DNA of 64,000 nt. It comes from JAEULH01 sp963789785. Lineage in GTDB: Bacteria > Pseudomonadota > Alphaproteobacteria > Rhodospirillales > Defluviicoccaceae. Where the stretch lies: assembly GCA_963789785.1 (NCBI GenBank), contig CAWBNC010000043.1:180964-244963 (forward strand), given 5' to 3'. A program made the translations under genes and the position numbers. Under the pieces are notes generated by a model that ran no database searches, was not told the DNA's origin, and saw only the letters and a list, made by a program, of their open reading frames with translations. This document shows positions 18,925-27,512 of this stretch, piece by piece (positions within the stretch are counted from its first letter, which is position 1; each line of letters opens with the position of its first letter).

Positions 18925-20560
18925 ATGCTCCCCTCGCTCGCTCGCGCAGTTTGAACTTTTGAACCTTCCCTGTGGACGTTTTCGGCAGCTCCGCAAAGAC
19001 GATCCGCGTCGGACACTTGTAGTGGGCTAGATTAGCCCGGCAAAAGGCTATCAGCTCTTCCGCCGTGATTTCGCCCGCATCCGTCTTGAGCTCGACGAAG
19101 GCGCACGGCGTCTCCCCCCATTTTTCGTCGGGCATGGCGACGGCGGCGGCGAGCAGTACGGCCGGATGGCGGTGCAGCACGCCTTCGACCTCGATCGATG
19201 AGATGTTCTCGCCGCCCGAGATGATGATGTCCTTTGAGCGGTCCTTGAGCTGGATGTAGCCGTCCGCGTGGGTGACGCCGAGATCGCCGGAGTGGAACCA
19301 GCCGCCGGCGAAAGCTGCCGCCGTGGCATCGCCATCCTTCAGATAGCCCTTCATCACGGTATTCCCGCGGAACATGACCTCGCCCATGGTCTCGCCGTCG
19401 GCCGGCAGCGCTTCCATGCTCTCGGGATCCCTCACCGCGAGATTTTCGAGGACCGGATAGCGCACCCCCTGGCGCGCGTTCAGCTCCGCCTGGCGGTCGA
19501 CCGGCATGTCGTCCCACGCGTCCTGCCACGCACAGACAACGCACGGGCCGTATACCTCGGTCAGGCCGTAGACGTGGGTGACCCTGAAGCCCAGTCGCTG
19601 CATCCTCTCAAGGGTCGCAGCCGGCGGCGGCGCGGCGGCCGTCATCACGCTGACGGTGTGCGCAGGTTTTCGTTGCGCCGCGTCCGCGCTGTTGACGACC
19701 ATGTTCAGCACGATCGGCGCGCCGCAGAAGTGGCTGACCCGGTGGTCGGCAATAGCCTGCCAGACGGCGTCGCCGGTGACCTGGCGCAGGCAGACGCTGG
19801 TTCCGGCAACGGCCGCAAGGGTCCACGGAAAGCACCAGCCGTTGCAGTGGAACATCGGCAGTGTCCACAGGTAGACGGCGTGACGGGGCATCTGCCAGGC
19901 GATCGTGTTGCCCAGCGCAACCAGAAAGGCGCCGCGATGATGATAGACGACGCCCTTCGGCCGCCCGGTCGTCCCCGAGGTGTAGTTCAGGCTGATCGCA
20001 TTCCATTCATCCGTCGGCGGTTGCCAGGCGTAGGCCGGATCGCCTCTGGCCAGCAGCGCCTCGTAGTCGATCTCGCCCTGCCGCGGGCCCGGGTTGGGGG
20101 CGAGCGGATCATCGATGTCGATCACGGTCGGCGGGTTTTTCAGCGCCGCCAGCGCCTCGCCGACGGATCCGGCGAACTCACGGTCGGTAATCAGGACCCG
20201 GCTCTCGCTGTGCCCGAGGATGTAGGCGAGCGTGCCGGCGTCGAGCCGGGTGTTCAAGGCGTTGAGCACGGCGCCGGCCATGGGTACGGCGAAGTGAGCC
20301 TCATACAGTTCCGGAGTGTTCGCCGCCATGACCGCGACGCTGTCGCCGGGGCCGACACCGAGTCCGACCAGTGCCGAGGCGAGGCGGCGGCAGCGCTCGT
20401 ATGTCTGGGCCCATGTGTAATGGCGCTCGCCATGAACGACGGCCAAGTGGTCGGGATAGACCTCGGCGCTGCGCTGCAGCAGACCGAGCGGTGTCAGAGC
20501 GGCGTAATTCGCGGGACGCTTGTCGAGGCCGCTCTCGAACAGTTCGGACCTTTCTGTCAT
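18923..20560 (-). CDS. AMP-binding acyl-CoA synthetase (fatty or methylthio-propionate type)
   Basis: A 545-residue adenylate-forming enzyme that activates a carboxylic acid to its acyl-CoA. Motif A3 is YTSGTTGRPKGVVYHHRG, A5 is YGLTEVYGP, then GWFHSGDLGVTHADGYIQLKDRSKDIIISGGENISS and the C-terminal lysine motif PKTSTGKVQK. These features and the length place it with medium/long-chain and 3-methylthiopropionate (DmdB-like) ligases; the substrate cannot be fixed from sequence. The start at 20560 (MTERSELFES) has a GGAGG site; the frame is open further upstream without support. It is divergent from prpE with about 185 bp between, so the two may share a regulatory region. Confidence 0.92.
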   Translation of the reverse strand: MTERSELFESGLDKRPANYAALTPLGLLQRSAEVYPDHLAVVHGERHYTWAQTYERCRRLASALVGLGVGPGDSVAVMAANTPELYEAHFAVPMAGAVLNALNTRLDAGTLAYILGHSESRVLITDREFAGSVGEALAALKNPPTVIDIDDPLAPNPGPRQGEIDYEALLARGDPAYAWQPPTDEWNAISLNYTSGTTGRPKGVVYHHRGAFLVALGNTIAWQMPRHAVYLWTLPMFHCNGWCFPWTLAAVAGTSVCLRQVTGDAVWQAIADHRVSHFCGAPIVLNMVVNSADAAQRKPAHTVSVMTAAAPPPAATLERMQRLGFRVTHVYGLTEVYGPCVVCAWQDAWDDMPVDRQAELNARQGVRYPVLENLAVRDPESMEALPADGETMGEVMFRGNTVMKGYLKDGDATAAAFAGGWFHSGDLGVTHADGYIQLKDRSKDIIISGGENISSIEVEGVLHRHPAVLLAAAVAMPDEKWGETPCAFVELKTDAGEITAEELIAFCRANLAHYKCPTRIVFAELPKTSTGKVQKFKLRERARGA

Positions 20561-20745
20561 GACCTTTCCTCCTGCTTGCGGTTGCGCTTGATCCTTTTGC
20601 GCCGCTGTTGCCAGCGACGCTGCCATATTCCGGCTTTGCAAAGAACGGCGAATTGGAACAAACTCCGCGATCCACGCGGGGAGGCGGCAACGTTCGTCCC
20701 CCAAACTAGAACGACGTCAATGTTATCAATACGATAGGGGAGGCC

Positions 20746-22677
20746 ATGAGCGGACAATACGAACAAGCTTTTTCCAGGTCGATCAGCGACCCGGAGGGTT
20801 TCTGGGGTGAGGCAGCCGAGGAGATCAGCTGGTACAAGAAGTGGGACAAGGTTCTCGACGACTCCAACAAGCCGTTCTACCGCTGGTTCAGGGGCGGTGA
20901 AGTCAACACCTGCTACAACGCGATCGACCGGCACGTCGAGGCTGGACACGGCGACCGGCTGGCGCTGATCTATGACAGCCCGGTAACCGGCACGGTTCGT
21001 ACTTACACCTATAGCGAGTTTCAGAAAGAGGTTGCGGGCTTCGCCGGTGCGCTGGCCGCCCATGGGGTCGGCAAGGGCGATCGCGTCATCATCTACATGC
21101 CGATGGTTCCCGAGGCGGCAATCTCGATGCTTGCCTGCGCGCGCATCGGCGCGGTGCACTCGGTTGTCTTCGGCGGTTTTGCCTCGAACGAACTGGCGGT
21201 CCGCATCAACGATGCCCAGCCGAAGGTCATCGTCTCCGCGTCGTGCGGCATCGAAGGCGCGAAAGTTCTCGATTACAAGCCGCTGCTCGACGGCGCCATC
21301 GACATGGCGAGGCACAAGCCGAGCGCGCTCATCATCAAGCAGCGGCCGCAGAAGACCGCAACACTGAACGCGCCCCGCGACGTCGACTGGGATGAAGCGG
21401 TCAAGGCAGCCAAGCCGGCGGACTGCGTACCCGTCGCGGCGACCGATCCGCTCTACATTCTCTACACCTCGGGGACCACGGGCGAGCCGAAGGGCGTTGT
21501 TCGCGACAACGGCGGTCATCTCGTCGCGCTCAACTGGACGATGAAGAATATCTACGACATCGCTCCGGGCGAGGTCTTCTGGGCCGCGTCCGATGTCGGC
21601 TGGGTGGTCGGTCATTCCTACATCGTCTACGCGCCTCTCATCTATGGCGCGACCACAATCATGTACGAGGGCAAGCCCGTGGGCACGCCGGACGCCGGCG
21701 CCTTCTGGCGGGTGATCTCGCAGCACAAGGTCAAGGCGTTGTTCACCGCGCCGACGGCGTTCCGCGCGATCAAGCGCGAGGATCCGAAGGCAGAGCTGCT
21801 GAAGAAATACGACCTCAGCGCGTTCAAGATCCTCTTCCTCGCTGGCGAGCGGACCGATCCCGACACCCTGGAATGGGCCCAGACCGCGCTGGACCGTCCG
21901 GTCATCGACCACTGGTGGCAGACGGAAACCGGCTGGGCGATCGCCGCCGACTGCATGGGCCTGGAATACCTGCCGGTCAAGCCGGGCTCGCCGACCAAGT
22001 CGGTGCCCGGCTGGAACGTCCGGGTTCTCGACGAGACTAACAACGAAGTTCCGCGCGGCCAGATCGGCGCGATCTGCGTCAAGCTGCCGCTGCCTCCGGG
22101 GTCGCTGCCGACCCTGTGGAACAACGACAAGCGGTTCGTCGAGTCCTACCTCACCGAGTACCCCGGCTACTACATGACCGCCGACGCCGGCTACATGGAT
22201 GAGGACGGCTACGTCTACATCATGGCCCGCACCGACGACGTCATCAACGTCGCGGGTCATCGGCTGTCGACCGGGGCGATGGAGGAGGTGCTGTCGCGCC
22301 ATCCCGACGTCGCCGAATGCGCCGTCGTCGGCGTCGCCAACTCGTTCAAGGGACAGCTTCCCGTCGGCTTCATGGTCCTGAAGATGGGCGTGACGAAACC
22401 GAACGACGTGATCGTCAAGGAAGTGGTGCAGATGGTCCGCGAGTACATCGGACCGGTCGCCGCTTTCAAGACGGCGACGGTGGTCGACCGCCTGCCGAAA
22501 ACCCGGTCGGGCAAGATCCTGCGCGGCACGATCCAGAAGATCGCCGACAACGAGCCGTGGAAGATGCCGGCAACCATCGACGACCCGGCGATCCTCGACG
22601 AGATCCGCGAGGCCCTCGAAGGGATCGGCTACGCCAGCGCGAGGGAGAAGGAGGCGCAGACGAGCGCCGGCGAGTAG
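20746..22677 (+). CDS. prpE: Propionyl-CoA synthetase PrpE
   Basis: A 643-residue acetyl-CoA-synthetase-like enzyme. ILYTSGTTGEPKGVVRDNGGHLVAL is the form typical of propionate-CoA ligases, as opposed to AcsA. Other motifs are ASDVGWVVGHSYIVYAPL, WWQTETGWAIA, and the regulatory lysine motif LPKTRSGKILRGT, where acetylation or propionylation inactivates the family. It activates propionate for the 2-methylcitrate or methylmalonyl route, or for odd-chain PHA precursors. Full length and unbroken. A terminator follows. Confidence 0.93.
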   Translation: MSGQYEQAFSRSISDPEGFWGEAAEEISWYKKWDKVLDDSNKPFYRWFRGGEVNTCYNAIDRHVEAGHGDRLALIYDSPVTGTVRTYTYSEFQKEVAGFAGALAAHGVGKGDRVIIYMPMVPEAAISMLACARIGAVHSVVFGGFASNELAVRINDAQPKVIVSASCGIEGAKVLDYKPLLDGAIDMARHKPSALIIKQRPQKTATLNAPRDVDWDEAVKAAKPADCVPVAATDPLYILYTSGTTGEPKGVVRDNGGHLVALNWTMKNIYDIAPGEVFWAASDVGWVVGHSYIVYAPLIYGATTIMYEGKPVGTPDAGAFWRVISQHKVKALFTAPTAFRAIKREDPKAELLKKYDLSAFKILFLAGERTDPDTLEWAQTALDRPVIDHWWQTETGWAIAADCMGLEYLPVKPGSPTKSVPGWNVRVLDETNNEVPRGQIGAICVKLPLPPGSLPTLWNNDKRFVESYLTEYPGYYMTADAGYMDEDGYVYIMARTDDVINVAGHRLSTGAMEEVLSRHPDVAECAVVGVANSFKGQLPVGFMVLKMGVTKPNDVIVKEVVQMVREYIGPVAAFKTATVVDRLPKTRSGKILRGTIQKIADNEPWKMPATIDDPAILDEIREALEGIGYASAREKEAQTSAGE

Positions 22678-22706
22678 CCTTTCGACGGAGTGAAACGGCA
22701 AATCGG

Positions 22707-22745
22707 ACGCGGGGGTGGCGGCGCTGCCCCCGTGTTCTTTTTCTG
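22707..22745 (+). terminator. Rho-independent terminator after prpE
   Basis: A nine-pair stem (ACGCGGGGG with CCCCCGTGT, one G-T pair) closes an 11-base loop and is followed by TCTTTTT. It lies 30 bases after the prpE stop and just before the aldehyde dehydrogenase start at 22753, separating the two genes transcriptionally. Confidence 0.8.
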
Positions 22746-22752
22746 AGGCGCC

Positions 22753-24259
22753 ATGGATATTCGCCCGCTGCTGGATGAGCTCGGCGTCGACCCGACGATC
22801 GGCGCGGGCGGCGACCTGGCGGTCTTCTCGCCCATCGACGGGAGCCTGATCGGGAGGCTGGCGACCTCCACCCGCCGACATCGACGCCGCTGTCGCTGAC
22901 GCGGAGGCCGCGTTCTCCGCCTGGCGGCTGGTCCCGCCGCCGCGCCGGGGCGAACTCATCCGCCTGTTCGCCGACGCGCTTCGGTTAAACAAGCAGGCGC
23001 TGGCCGAACTCGTGACCATCGAGTGCGGCAAGATCACCGCCGAAGCCCTCGGCGAGGTCCAGGAGATGATCGACATCTGCGATTTCGCCGTCGGCCAGTC
23101 CCGCCAGCTCTACGGCCTGACCGTGGCTTCCGAGCGGCCGGACCACCGCCTGATGGAGACGTGGCACCCACTCGGACCCGTCGGCGTGATCACTGCCTTC
23201 AATTTCCCCGTCGCCGTATGGGCCTGGAATTTCGCGCTCGCCATTGTCTGCGGCGACCCTGTTGTGTGGAAGCCGTCGGAGAAAACGCCGCTCACGGCGT
23301 TCGCCTGCGCCGCTCTGTTCGGCCAAGCCTGTCGCCACTGGGGTGGCGACGCCCCCGTTGGCCTGCTCCGCCTCGTCATCGGCGGCTGCGATGCCGGCGC
23401 CGCGCTTGCGCGCGATGCCCGGCTGAAGCTCATCAGCGCGACAGGAAGCTGCGCCATGGGCCGTGCCGTGGCGCCCGTGGCCGCGGCACGCTTCGGCCGC
23501 CTGCTGCTCGAACTCGGCGGCAACAACGCGATGGTGGTCGCGCCAAGCGCCACCCTCGGTCTGGCGGTCCAGGCGATCGTCTTCTCGGCCGTCGGCACCG
23601 CCGGCCAGCGCTGCACCAGCCTGCGCCGCCTGATCGTGCACGAGACGATCGCCGACGACATGGTCCGCCGCGTGCGCCGCGCCTACGCGGACCTGGCGGT
23701 CGGCGACCCCCGCCATCCGGACACCCTCGTCGGTCCCCTCATCGACGCATCCGCTCGCGCGGCGATGGAGGGGGCGCTGGCGGAGGCGGGGAGGGACGGC
23801 GGCGTGATCTTCGGCGGCGAGCGGATCGCGCCGGCCGGTACGCCGGGCGGCATCTACGTCGCGCCGGCTCTTGTCGAGATGCCGACGCAGACCGCGATCG
23901 TGCGCGCCGAGACCTTTGCGCCGATCCTCTATGTCCTGCGCTACCGAGACTTTGCCGAGGCTGTGAGGCTGCACAACGAGGTTGACCAGGGTCTGGCTTC
24001 GAGCATCTTCACCACCGATGTGGGGGAGGCCGAGCGCTTCCTTTCGGCCGCCGGCAGTGACTGCGGGATCGTCAACGTCAACATCGGCCCCTCAGGCGCG
24101 GAGATCGGCGGCGCCTTCGGCGGCGAGAAGGCGACCGGCGGCGGCCGCGAAGCCGGTTCCGACGCCTGGCGGGCGTACATGCGCCGGGCGACGAACACGA
24201 TCAACTATTCGAGCGCCCTGCCGCTCGCTCAGGGCATCGTCTTCGCCGGCGGAAATTAA
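22753..24259 (+). CDS. ALDH7-type semialdehyde dehydrogenase (one frameshift)
   Basis: About 500 residues of an NAD(P)-dependent aldehyde dehydrogenase. The NAD-binding region includes TAFNFPVAVWAWNFALAIVCGDPVVWKPSEKTPLT; the catalytic glutamate is in LLELGGNNA and the catalytic cysteine in TAGQRCTSLRRL. IDICDFAVGQSRQLYG and FGGEKATGGGREAGSDAWRAYMRR resemble the ALDH7 group (alpha-aminoadipate semialdehyde / piperideine-6-carboxylate dehydrogenase of lysine breakdown). The start MDIRPLLDELG at 22753 is followed by a single-base frameshift near 22870 (GRLATST to PADIDAAVADAEAAF). The rest is intact. Confidence 0.85.
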
Positions 24260-24327
24260 GAAAGGGCGTTGATGCCCGCGGCATTGGTGCTACGGATTTA
24301 CGAGGATGGACTCCAGGAGCACGGCCC

Positions 24328-24738
24328 ATGGCGACGCTGACCCTCGACCATGAAAAGATTTGCTACCTCATCATCAAGGCGCGCGAGTTCGACGCGAAGA
24401 TGGAGCCGGAGGTTTCGGAACCGGGGGACAACCCGGCCGACGATGCCGAACGCGAGATCCTCTTCGACTATCCGGACGATCCGACCGTCGAGGAGATCCG
24501 CAGCTTCCTCGCCACCTTCAATGTGGACGAGATGGTCGAGCTGCTGGCGCTGATGTGGGTCGGCTCGGGCGACTACGACATCGACGAGTGGGAGGACGCG
24601 ATCGAGGATGCTCGCGACGACCCAGACAGCCGACGCATCGACGCCTTCCTTGGCATGCCCCTGCTCGGCGACTTCCTCGAAGAAGGACTGGCGCAGTTCG
24701 AGATCTCCTGCGCCGACATCGAGATGGGCCGGCTATAG
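24328..24738 (+). CDS. DUF3775 family protein
   Basis: A 136-residue acidic protein. LDHEKICYLIIKAREFDAKMEPEVSEPGDNPADDAE and the middle segment FNVDEMVELLALMWVGSGDYDIDEWEDAIEDA match DUF3775, a family found in alphaproteobacteria with no established function. It is cytoplasmic, with no membrane segment. A GGAG site precedes the ATG. It lies 68 bp after the aldehyde dehydrogenase gene on the same strand. Confidence 0.8.
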   Translation: MATLTLDHEKICYLIIKAREFDAKMEPEVSEPGDNPADDAEREILFDYPDDPTVEEIRSFLATFNVDEMVELLALMWVGSGDYDIDEWEDAIEDARDDPDSRRIDAFLGMPLLGDFLEEGLAQFEISCADIEMGRL

Positions 24739-24815
24739 CCCCGGCCGCCCCAGCGCTGGATCGCCATGTCCTGCAATGACAAAGAGGGGTTCAGGCAGCG
24801 CAATGATTGCCCTGA

Positions 24816-25370
24816 TCACGCCTCCGACGGGGCGCCGTGGACCGTGCCGGCGCGGGCGCGGGCGAGGTCAACCTCCTTCTCGAGCTCGCGTTCGGAGCAG
24901 ATGCCAAGGCTGACCGGGTTGCGCGGCTTAATATTGGCGGAGTTCCAGTGGGTGCGTTCGCGCACCTTGTCGATCGTCGGCTTGGTCGTCCCGACCAGCT
25001 TGCAGACCTGGGCGTCCGATAGCTCGGTGTAGTTCTTGATCAGCCAGGCGATGGCGTCGGGGCGATCCTGCCGCTTCGACACCGGGGTGTAGCGGGCGCC
25101 CTTCGGCCGCGCTTCCGGCATCGGAATGTTGATCTCGGAGTGGTGCAGGTGCGCCGTTGGATCGGCGCTGCAGCGGTCGATTTCCTCCTGCGTCAGCTCG
25201 CCGGTTACGATCGGATCGCGGCCCTGCATGCCGATCGCCACCTCGCCGTCGGCGATCGCCTGAACCTCCAGCGGGTGCATCTCACAGAATTCGGCGATCT
25301 GGTCGAACGTCAGTGTCGTGTTTTCCGTGAGCCAAACGGCGGTTGCCTTGGGCATAAGCGGCCGTGCCAT
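24816..25370 (-). CDS. trcR: TrcR-type (DUF1013) cell-cycle transcriptional regulator
   Basis: A 184-residue protein, MARPLMPKATAVWLTENTTLTFDQIAEFCEMHPLEVQAIADGEVA, the hallmark of DUF1013. It has two helix-turn-helix-like halves: the first around FDQIAEFCEMHPLEVQAI and the second IAWLIKNYTELSDAQVCKLVGTTKPTIDKVRERTHWNSANIKPRNPVSLGICS. The family is confined to alphaproteobacteria and is named TrcR after its cell-cycle role in Caulobacter. The start has a GAGGG site. Intact and convergent with the DUF3775 gene. Confidence 0.9.
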   Translation of the reverse strand: MARPLMPKATAVWLTENTTLTFDQIAEFCEMHPLEVQAIADGEVAIGMQGRDPIVTGELTQEEIDRCSADPTAHLHHSEINIPMPEARPKGARYTPVSKRQDRPDAIAWLIKNYTELSDAQVCKLVGTTKPTIDKVRERTHWNSANIKPRNPVSLGICSERELEKEVDLARARAGTVHGAPSEA

Positions 25371-25487
25371 AGCGAAGTCCCTCTAAAAGCGGCCGACGCG
25401 CCCCGGCCATGGCGGACCTGTCACCATGGAGCCGGCGGCGTCGAAAAAGAAGCTGTGACCAATCATATAGCCGGCCCGACCCGGCCG

Positions 25488-26513
25488 TTAAAGCGCCTTT
25501 ACGGCGAGCATGATCTTGCCGAAGTGGCTCCCGGCCTCCATGATCCGGTGGCCTTCCGCGGCCTCGGCCAGCGGCAGGACGCGGTGGATCAGGGGCTTGA
25601 TCTCACCGGACGCGATGCGCCGCCAGACGTTGTCCAGCAACGCCGAGGCAATCTCGGCCTTGCGCGCGGCGGACTGGACGCGCAGCGTCGAGCCGGTCAG
25701 GGTCAGGCGCTTGAGCATGACCGGCATCAGGTCGATCTCGACCTTGCTGCCCTTGCGGAAGGCGATGTTGACCAGCCGGCCGTCGCGATTGAGGCAGGCG
25801 ATGTTGCGCTTGACGTAGTCGCCGCCGACGATGTCGAGGATGACGTCGGCGCCCTTGCCGCCGGTCGCCTCCTTGACCACGGCGACGAAGTCCTCATTCG
25901 TGTAGTCGATGGCGCGCTCGGCGCCGAGATCCACCAGCGCGGCGCACTTCTCGGCGGTCCCTTCGGTGGTAAAGACCCGCGCGCCGAGGCGCGAGGCGAC
26001 CTGGATCGCGGTGGTGCCGATGCCGCCGCCGCCGCCGTGGACGAGCAGGACTTCGCCCGCCTGCAGTCGCGCCCGTTCGTAGAGATTGGTCCAGACGGTG
26101 AAGAACGTCTCCGGCAGCGCCGCGGCTTCGATCAGCGACAGGCCCGCCGGTACGGGCAGGCATTGGCCGGCCGGCGCGGTCGCGTACTCGGCATAACCGC
26201 CGCCGCCCAGCAGCGCACAGACCGGATCGCCGACCCGCCAAGACGAGACCTCGGGCCCGACCGCTGCCACCGTCCCGGCGACCTCCAGGCCCGGGAGGTC
26301 GCTTTCGCCCGGCGGCGCGGGATAGAGCCCCTGGCGCTGGTAGATGTCCGGCCCGTTGATCCCGGCCGCAGCGACCCGGACCAGGACTTCGCCGGCCTGC
26401 GCGCGCGGAATCGGCCGCACGCCCGGACGGAGCACCTCCGGTCCGCCGGCTTGTGCAATCTCGACGCAGGCCATCGTCTCAGGAATCGTCTCGTCGCGAA
26501 CCGGCGCGGTCAT
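25488..26513 (-). CDS. Quinone oxidoreductase (medium-chain dehydrogenase, zinc-free)
   Basis: A 341-residue NAD(P)H-quinone oxidoreductase of the PIG3/QOR type. AGINGPDIYQRQGLYP is the usual catalytic-domain start, LLVHGGGGGIGTTAIQVASRLGARVFTTEGTAEK is the NADPH-binding Rossmann loop, and VILDIVGGDYVKRNIACLNRDGRLVNIAF follows. It lacks the zinc ligands of alcohol dehydrogenases. The ATG at 26513 has an AGGAGG site seven bases upstream. It may detoxify quinones; the substrate is unknown. Confidence 0.9.
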   Translation of the reverse strand: MTAPVRDETIPETMACVEIAQAGGPEVLRPGVRPIPRAQAGEVLVRVAAAGINGPDIYQRQGLYPAPPGESDLPGLEVAGTVAAVGPEVSSWRVGDPVCALLGGGGYAEYATAPAGQCLPVPAGLSLIEAAALPETFFTVWTNLYERARLQAGEVLLVHGGGGGIGTTAIQVASRLGARVFTTEGTAEKCAALVDLGAERAIDYTNEDFVAVVKEATGGKGADVILDIVGGDYVKRNIACLNRDGRLVNIAFRKGSKVEIDLMPVMLKRLTLTGSTLRVQSAARKAEIASALLDNVWRRIASGEIKPLIHRVLPLAEAAEGHRIMEAGSHFGKIMLAVKAL

Positions 26514-26705
26514 CGGTGCAGCCTCCTTACACGGGCAAGACTGCCCGTCTATGACGGCCGGCCGCCGAGGTCAAGCCAAGGCGGCAAACCTTGGCTAGGC
26601 CTTAACCTTTCTTGCTCAGCCGCAGATTGCGCGCCGACTCAATCGGTTGAGCTTATACGGCGCCGGATCGGCTTGGCAGCCTGCTTGTGGGGGGCTGCGC
26701 GTTCG

Positions 26706-27035
26706 TTAGGCCGCTCGGTTCACGTCCATGCGGACGACAAGGCCAGCGCGTCCGGCCAGCTCCACCAGCGCGTCGAGGCTGAACTTGCCCACCCGCCCAC
26801 GCATCAGGTCGCTGAGACGAGGCTGGGTGACGCCAAGCCGCGCGGCAGCCTCGGTCTGGGTCGTGTCCCAGCTTTGCACCTCCTGCTCCACGGCGATCAT
26901 CAGCCCGGAGCGCAGGCGCATGTTCGCAGCCTCCTCGGGCGTGTCTTCCAGCGCGTCCCAGACACTCGCGTAGGACGCCTGCTCGATGTTGTCTCCTTCG
27001 TCGTTCCGATCCTGATCCGTCATGCCGTTCTCCAT
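26706..27035 (-). CDS. XRE-family antitoxin of a type II toxin-antitoxin pair
   Basis: A 109-residue protein whose C-terminal half is a helix-turn-helix: TQTEAAARLGVTQPRLSDLMRGRVGKFSLDALVELAGRAGLVVRMDV, the HTH_37/XRE type common in HigA-like antitoxins. The N-terminal half (ASYASVWDALEDTPEEAANMRLRSGLMIAVEQEVQSW) is also typical. The ATG shares one base with the toxin stop (TGATG), so the two are translationally coupled. It should neutralise the toxin and repress the operon. Confidence 0.85.
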   Translation of the reverse strand: MENGMTDQDRNDEGDNIEQASYASVWDALEDTPEEAANMRLRSGLMIAVEQEVQSWDTTQTEAAARLGVTQPRLSDLMRGRVGKFSLDALVELAGRAGLVVRMDVNRAA

Positions 27036-27367
27036 CACCTCTTGCCCGTCTCCCGCAGCAGCATCCGCAGCCGCGTCGAGGCGAGATCGAGCTCGCTCTG
27101 CGCGGTCTTCCGGGTCTTTTTCTGGAAGGCGTGCAGGACGTGCACCGCGTCGCCGATCCGCGTGACGTAGAGCACCCGGAACGCCCCGCCCTCCTCGCTG
27201 ATGCGGACCTCGCGCACGCCTGCGCCCACGGAGGCCATTGGTTTCCAGTTCGCGGGATCGAGGCCGAGCTGCACCTTGTGGAGCTGCACCCCCGCCTCGC
27301 GGCGCGCACCCTCGGGGAAGTCCCGCAGCCGTTCCAGCGCGTCGCCCAGGAACACGATCCGGTTCAT
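27035..27367 (-). CDS. Gp49/HigB-like (RelE superfamily) toxin
   Basis: A 110-residue protein: MNRIVFLGDALERLRDFPEGARREAGVQLHKVQLG, then VREVRISEEGGAFRVLYVTRIGDAVHVLHAFQKKTRKTAQSELDLASTRLR. The motif around FRVLYVTR and HAFQKKT is that of phage Gp49-like HigB toxins, mRNA interferases of the RelE fold. The toxin gene comes first and overlaps the antitoxin start, the HigBA order. A palindrome-rich AT stretch (27368-27390, GTTATATCAGAGCTGATATAC) upstream is a likely operator and promoter. Confidence 0.85.
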   Translation of the reverse strand: MNRIVFLGDALERLRDFPEGARREAGVQLHKVQLGLDPANWKPMASVGAGVREVRISEEGGAFRVLYVTRIGDAVHVLHAFQKKTRKTAQSELDLASTRLRMLLRETGKR

Positions 27368-27369
27368 GA

Positions 27370-27392
27370 AGTTATATCAGAGCTGATATACA
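27370..27392. promoter_or_regulatory. Putative operator of the toxin-antitoxin operon
   Basis: TATATCAGAGCTGATATA is an 18-base near-perfect palindrome (TATATCAG-AG-CTGATATA) a few bases upstream of the toxin start codon. XRE antitoxins usually bind such palindromes to repress their own operon. Only the symmetry and position are seen. Confidence 0.6.
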
Positions 27393-27512
27393 GTAGCAAC
27401 GAGGGCTGGTGTTTCAGAGGCCTAAAGCTTGGCGCACCAAAGCCCTGAACCGCCTAAAACCACTTTCGGCGCAGGCTTGTGAACCGCCACTCCGATCATG
27501 ACGAGCTCGCCA

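Noticed and set aside
20557..23076. An 839-codon open frame on the minus strand opposite prpE.
   Set aside because: Same reason: antisense shadow of an intact PrpE, with no ribosome-binding site and no recognisable domain.
25140..27170. A 676-codon plus-strand open frame across trcR, the quinone oxidoreductase and the toxin-antitoxin genes.
   Set aside because: It runs antisense to four well-supported genes and has the biased composition of a shadow frame.
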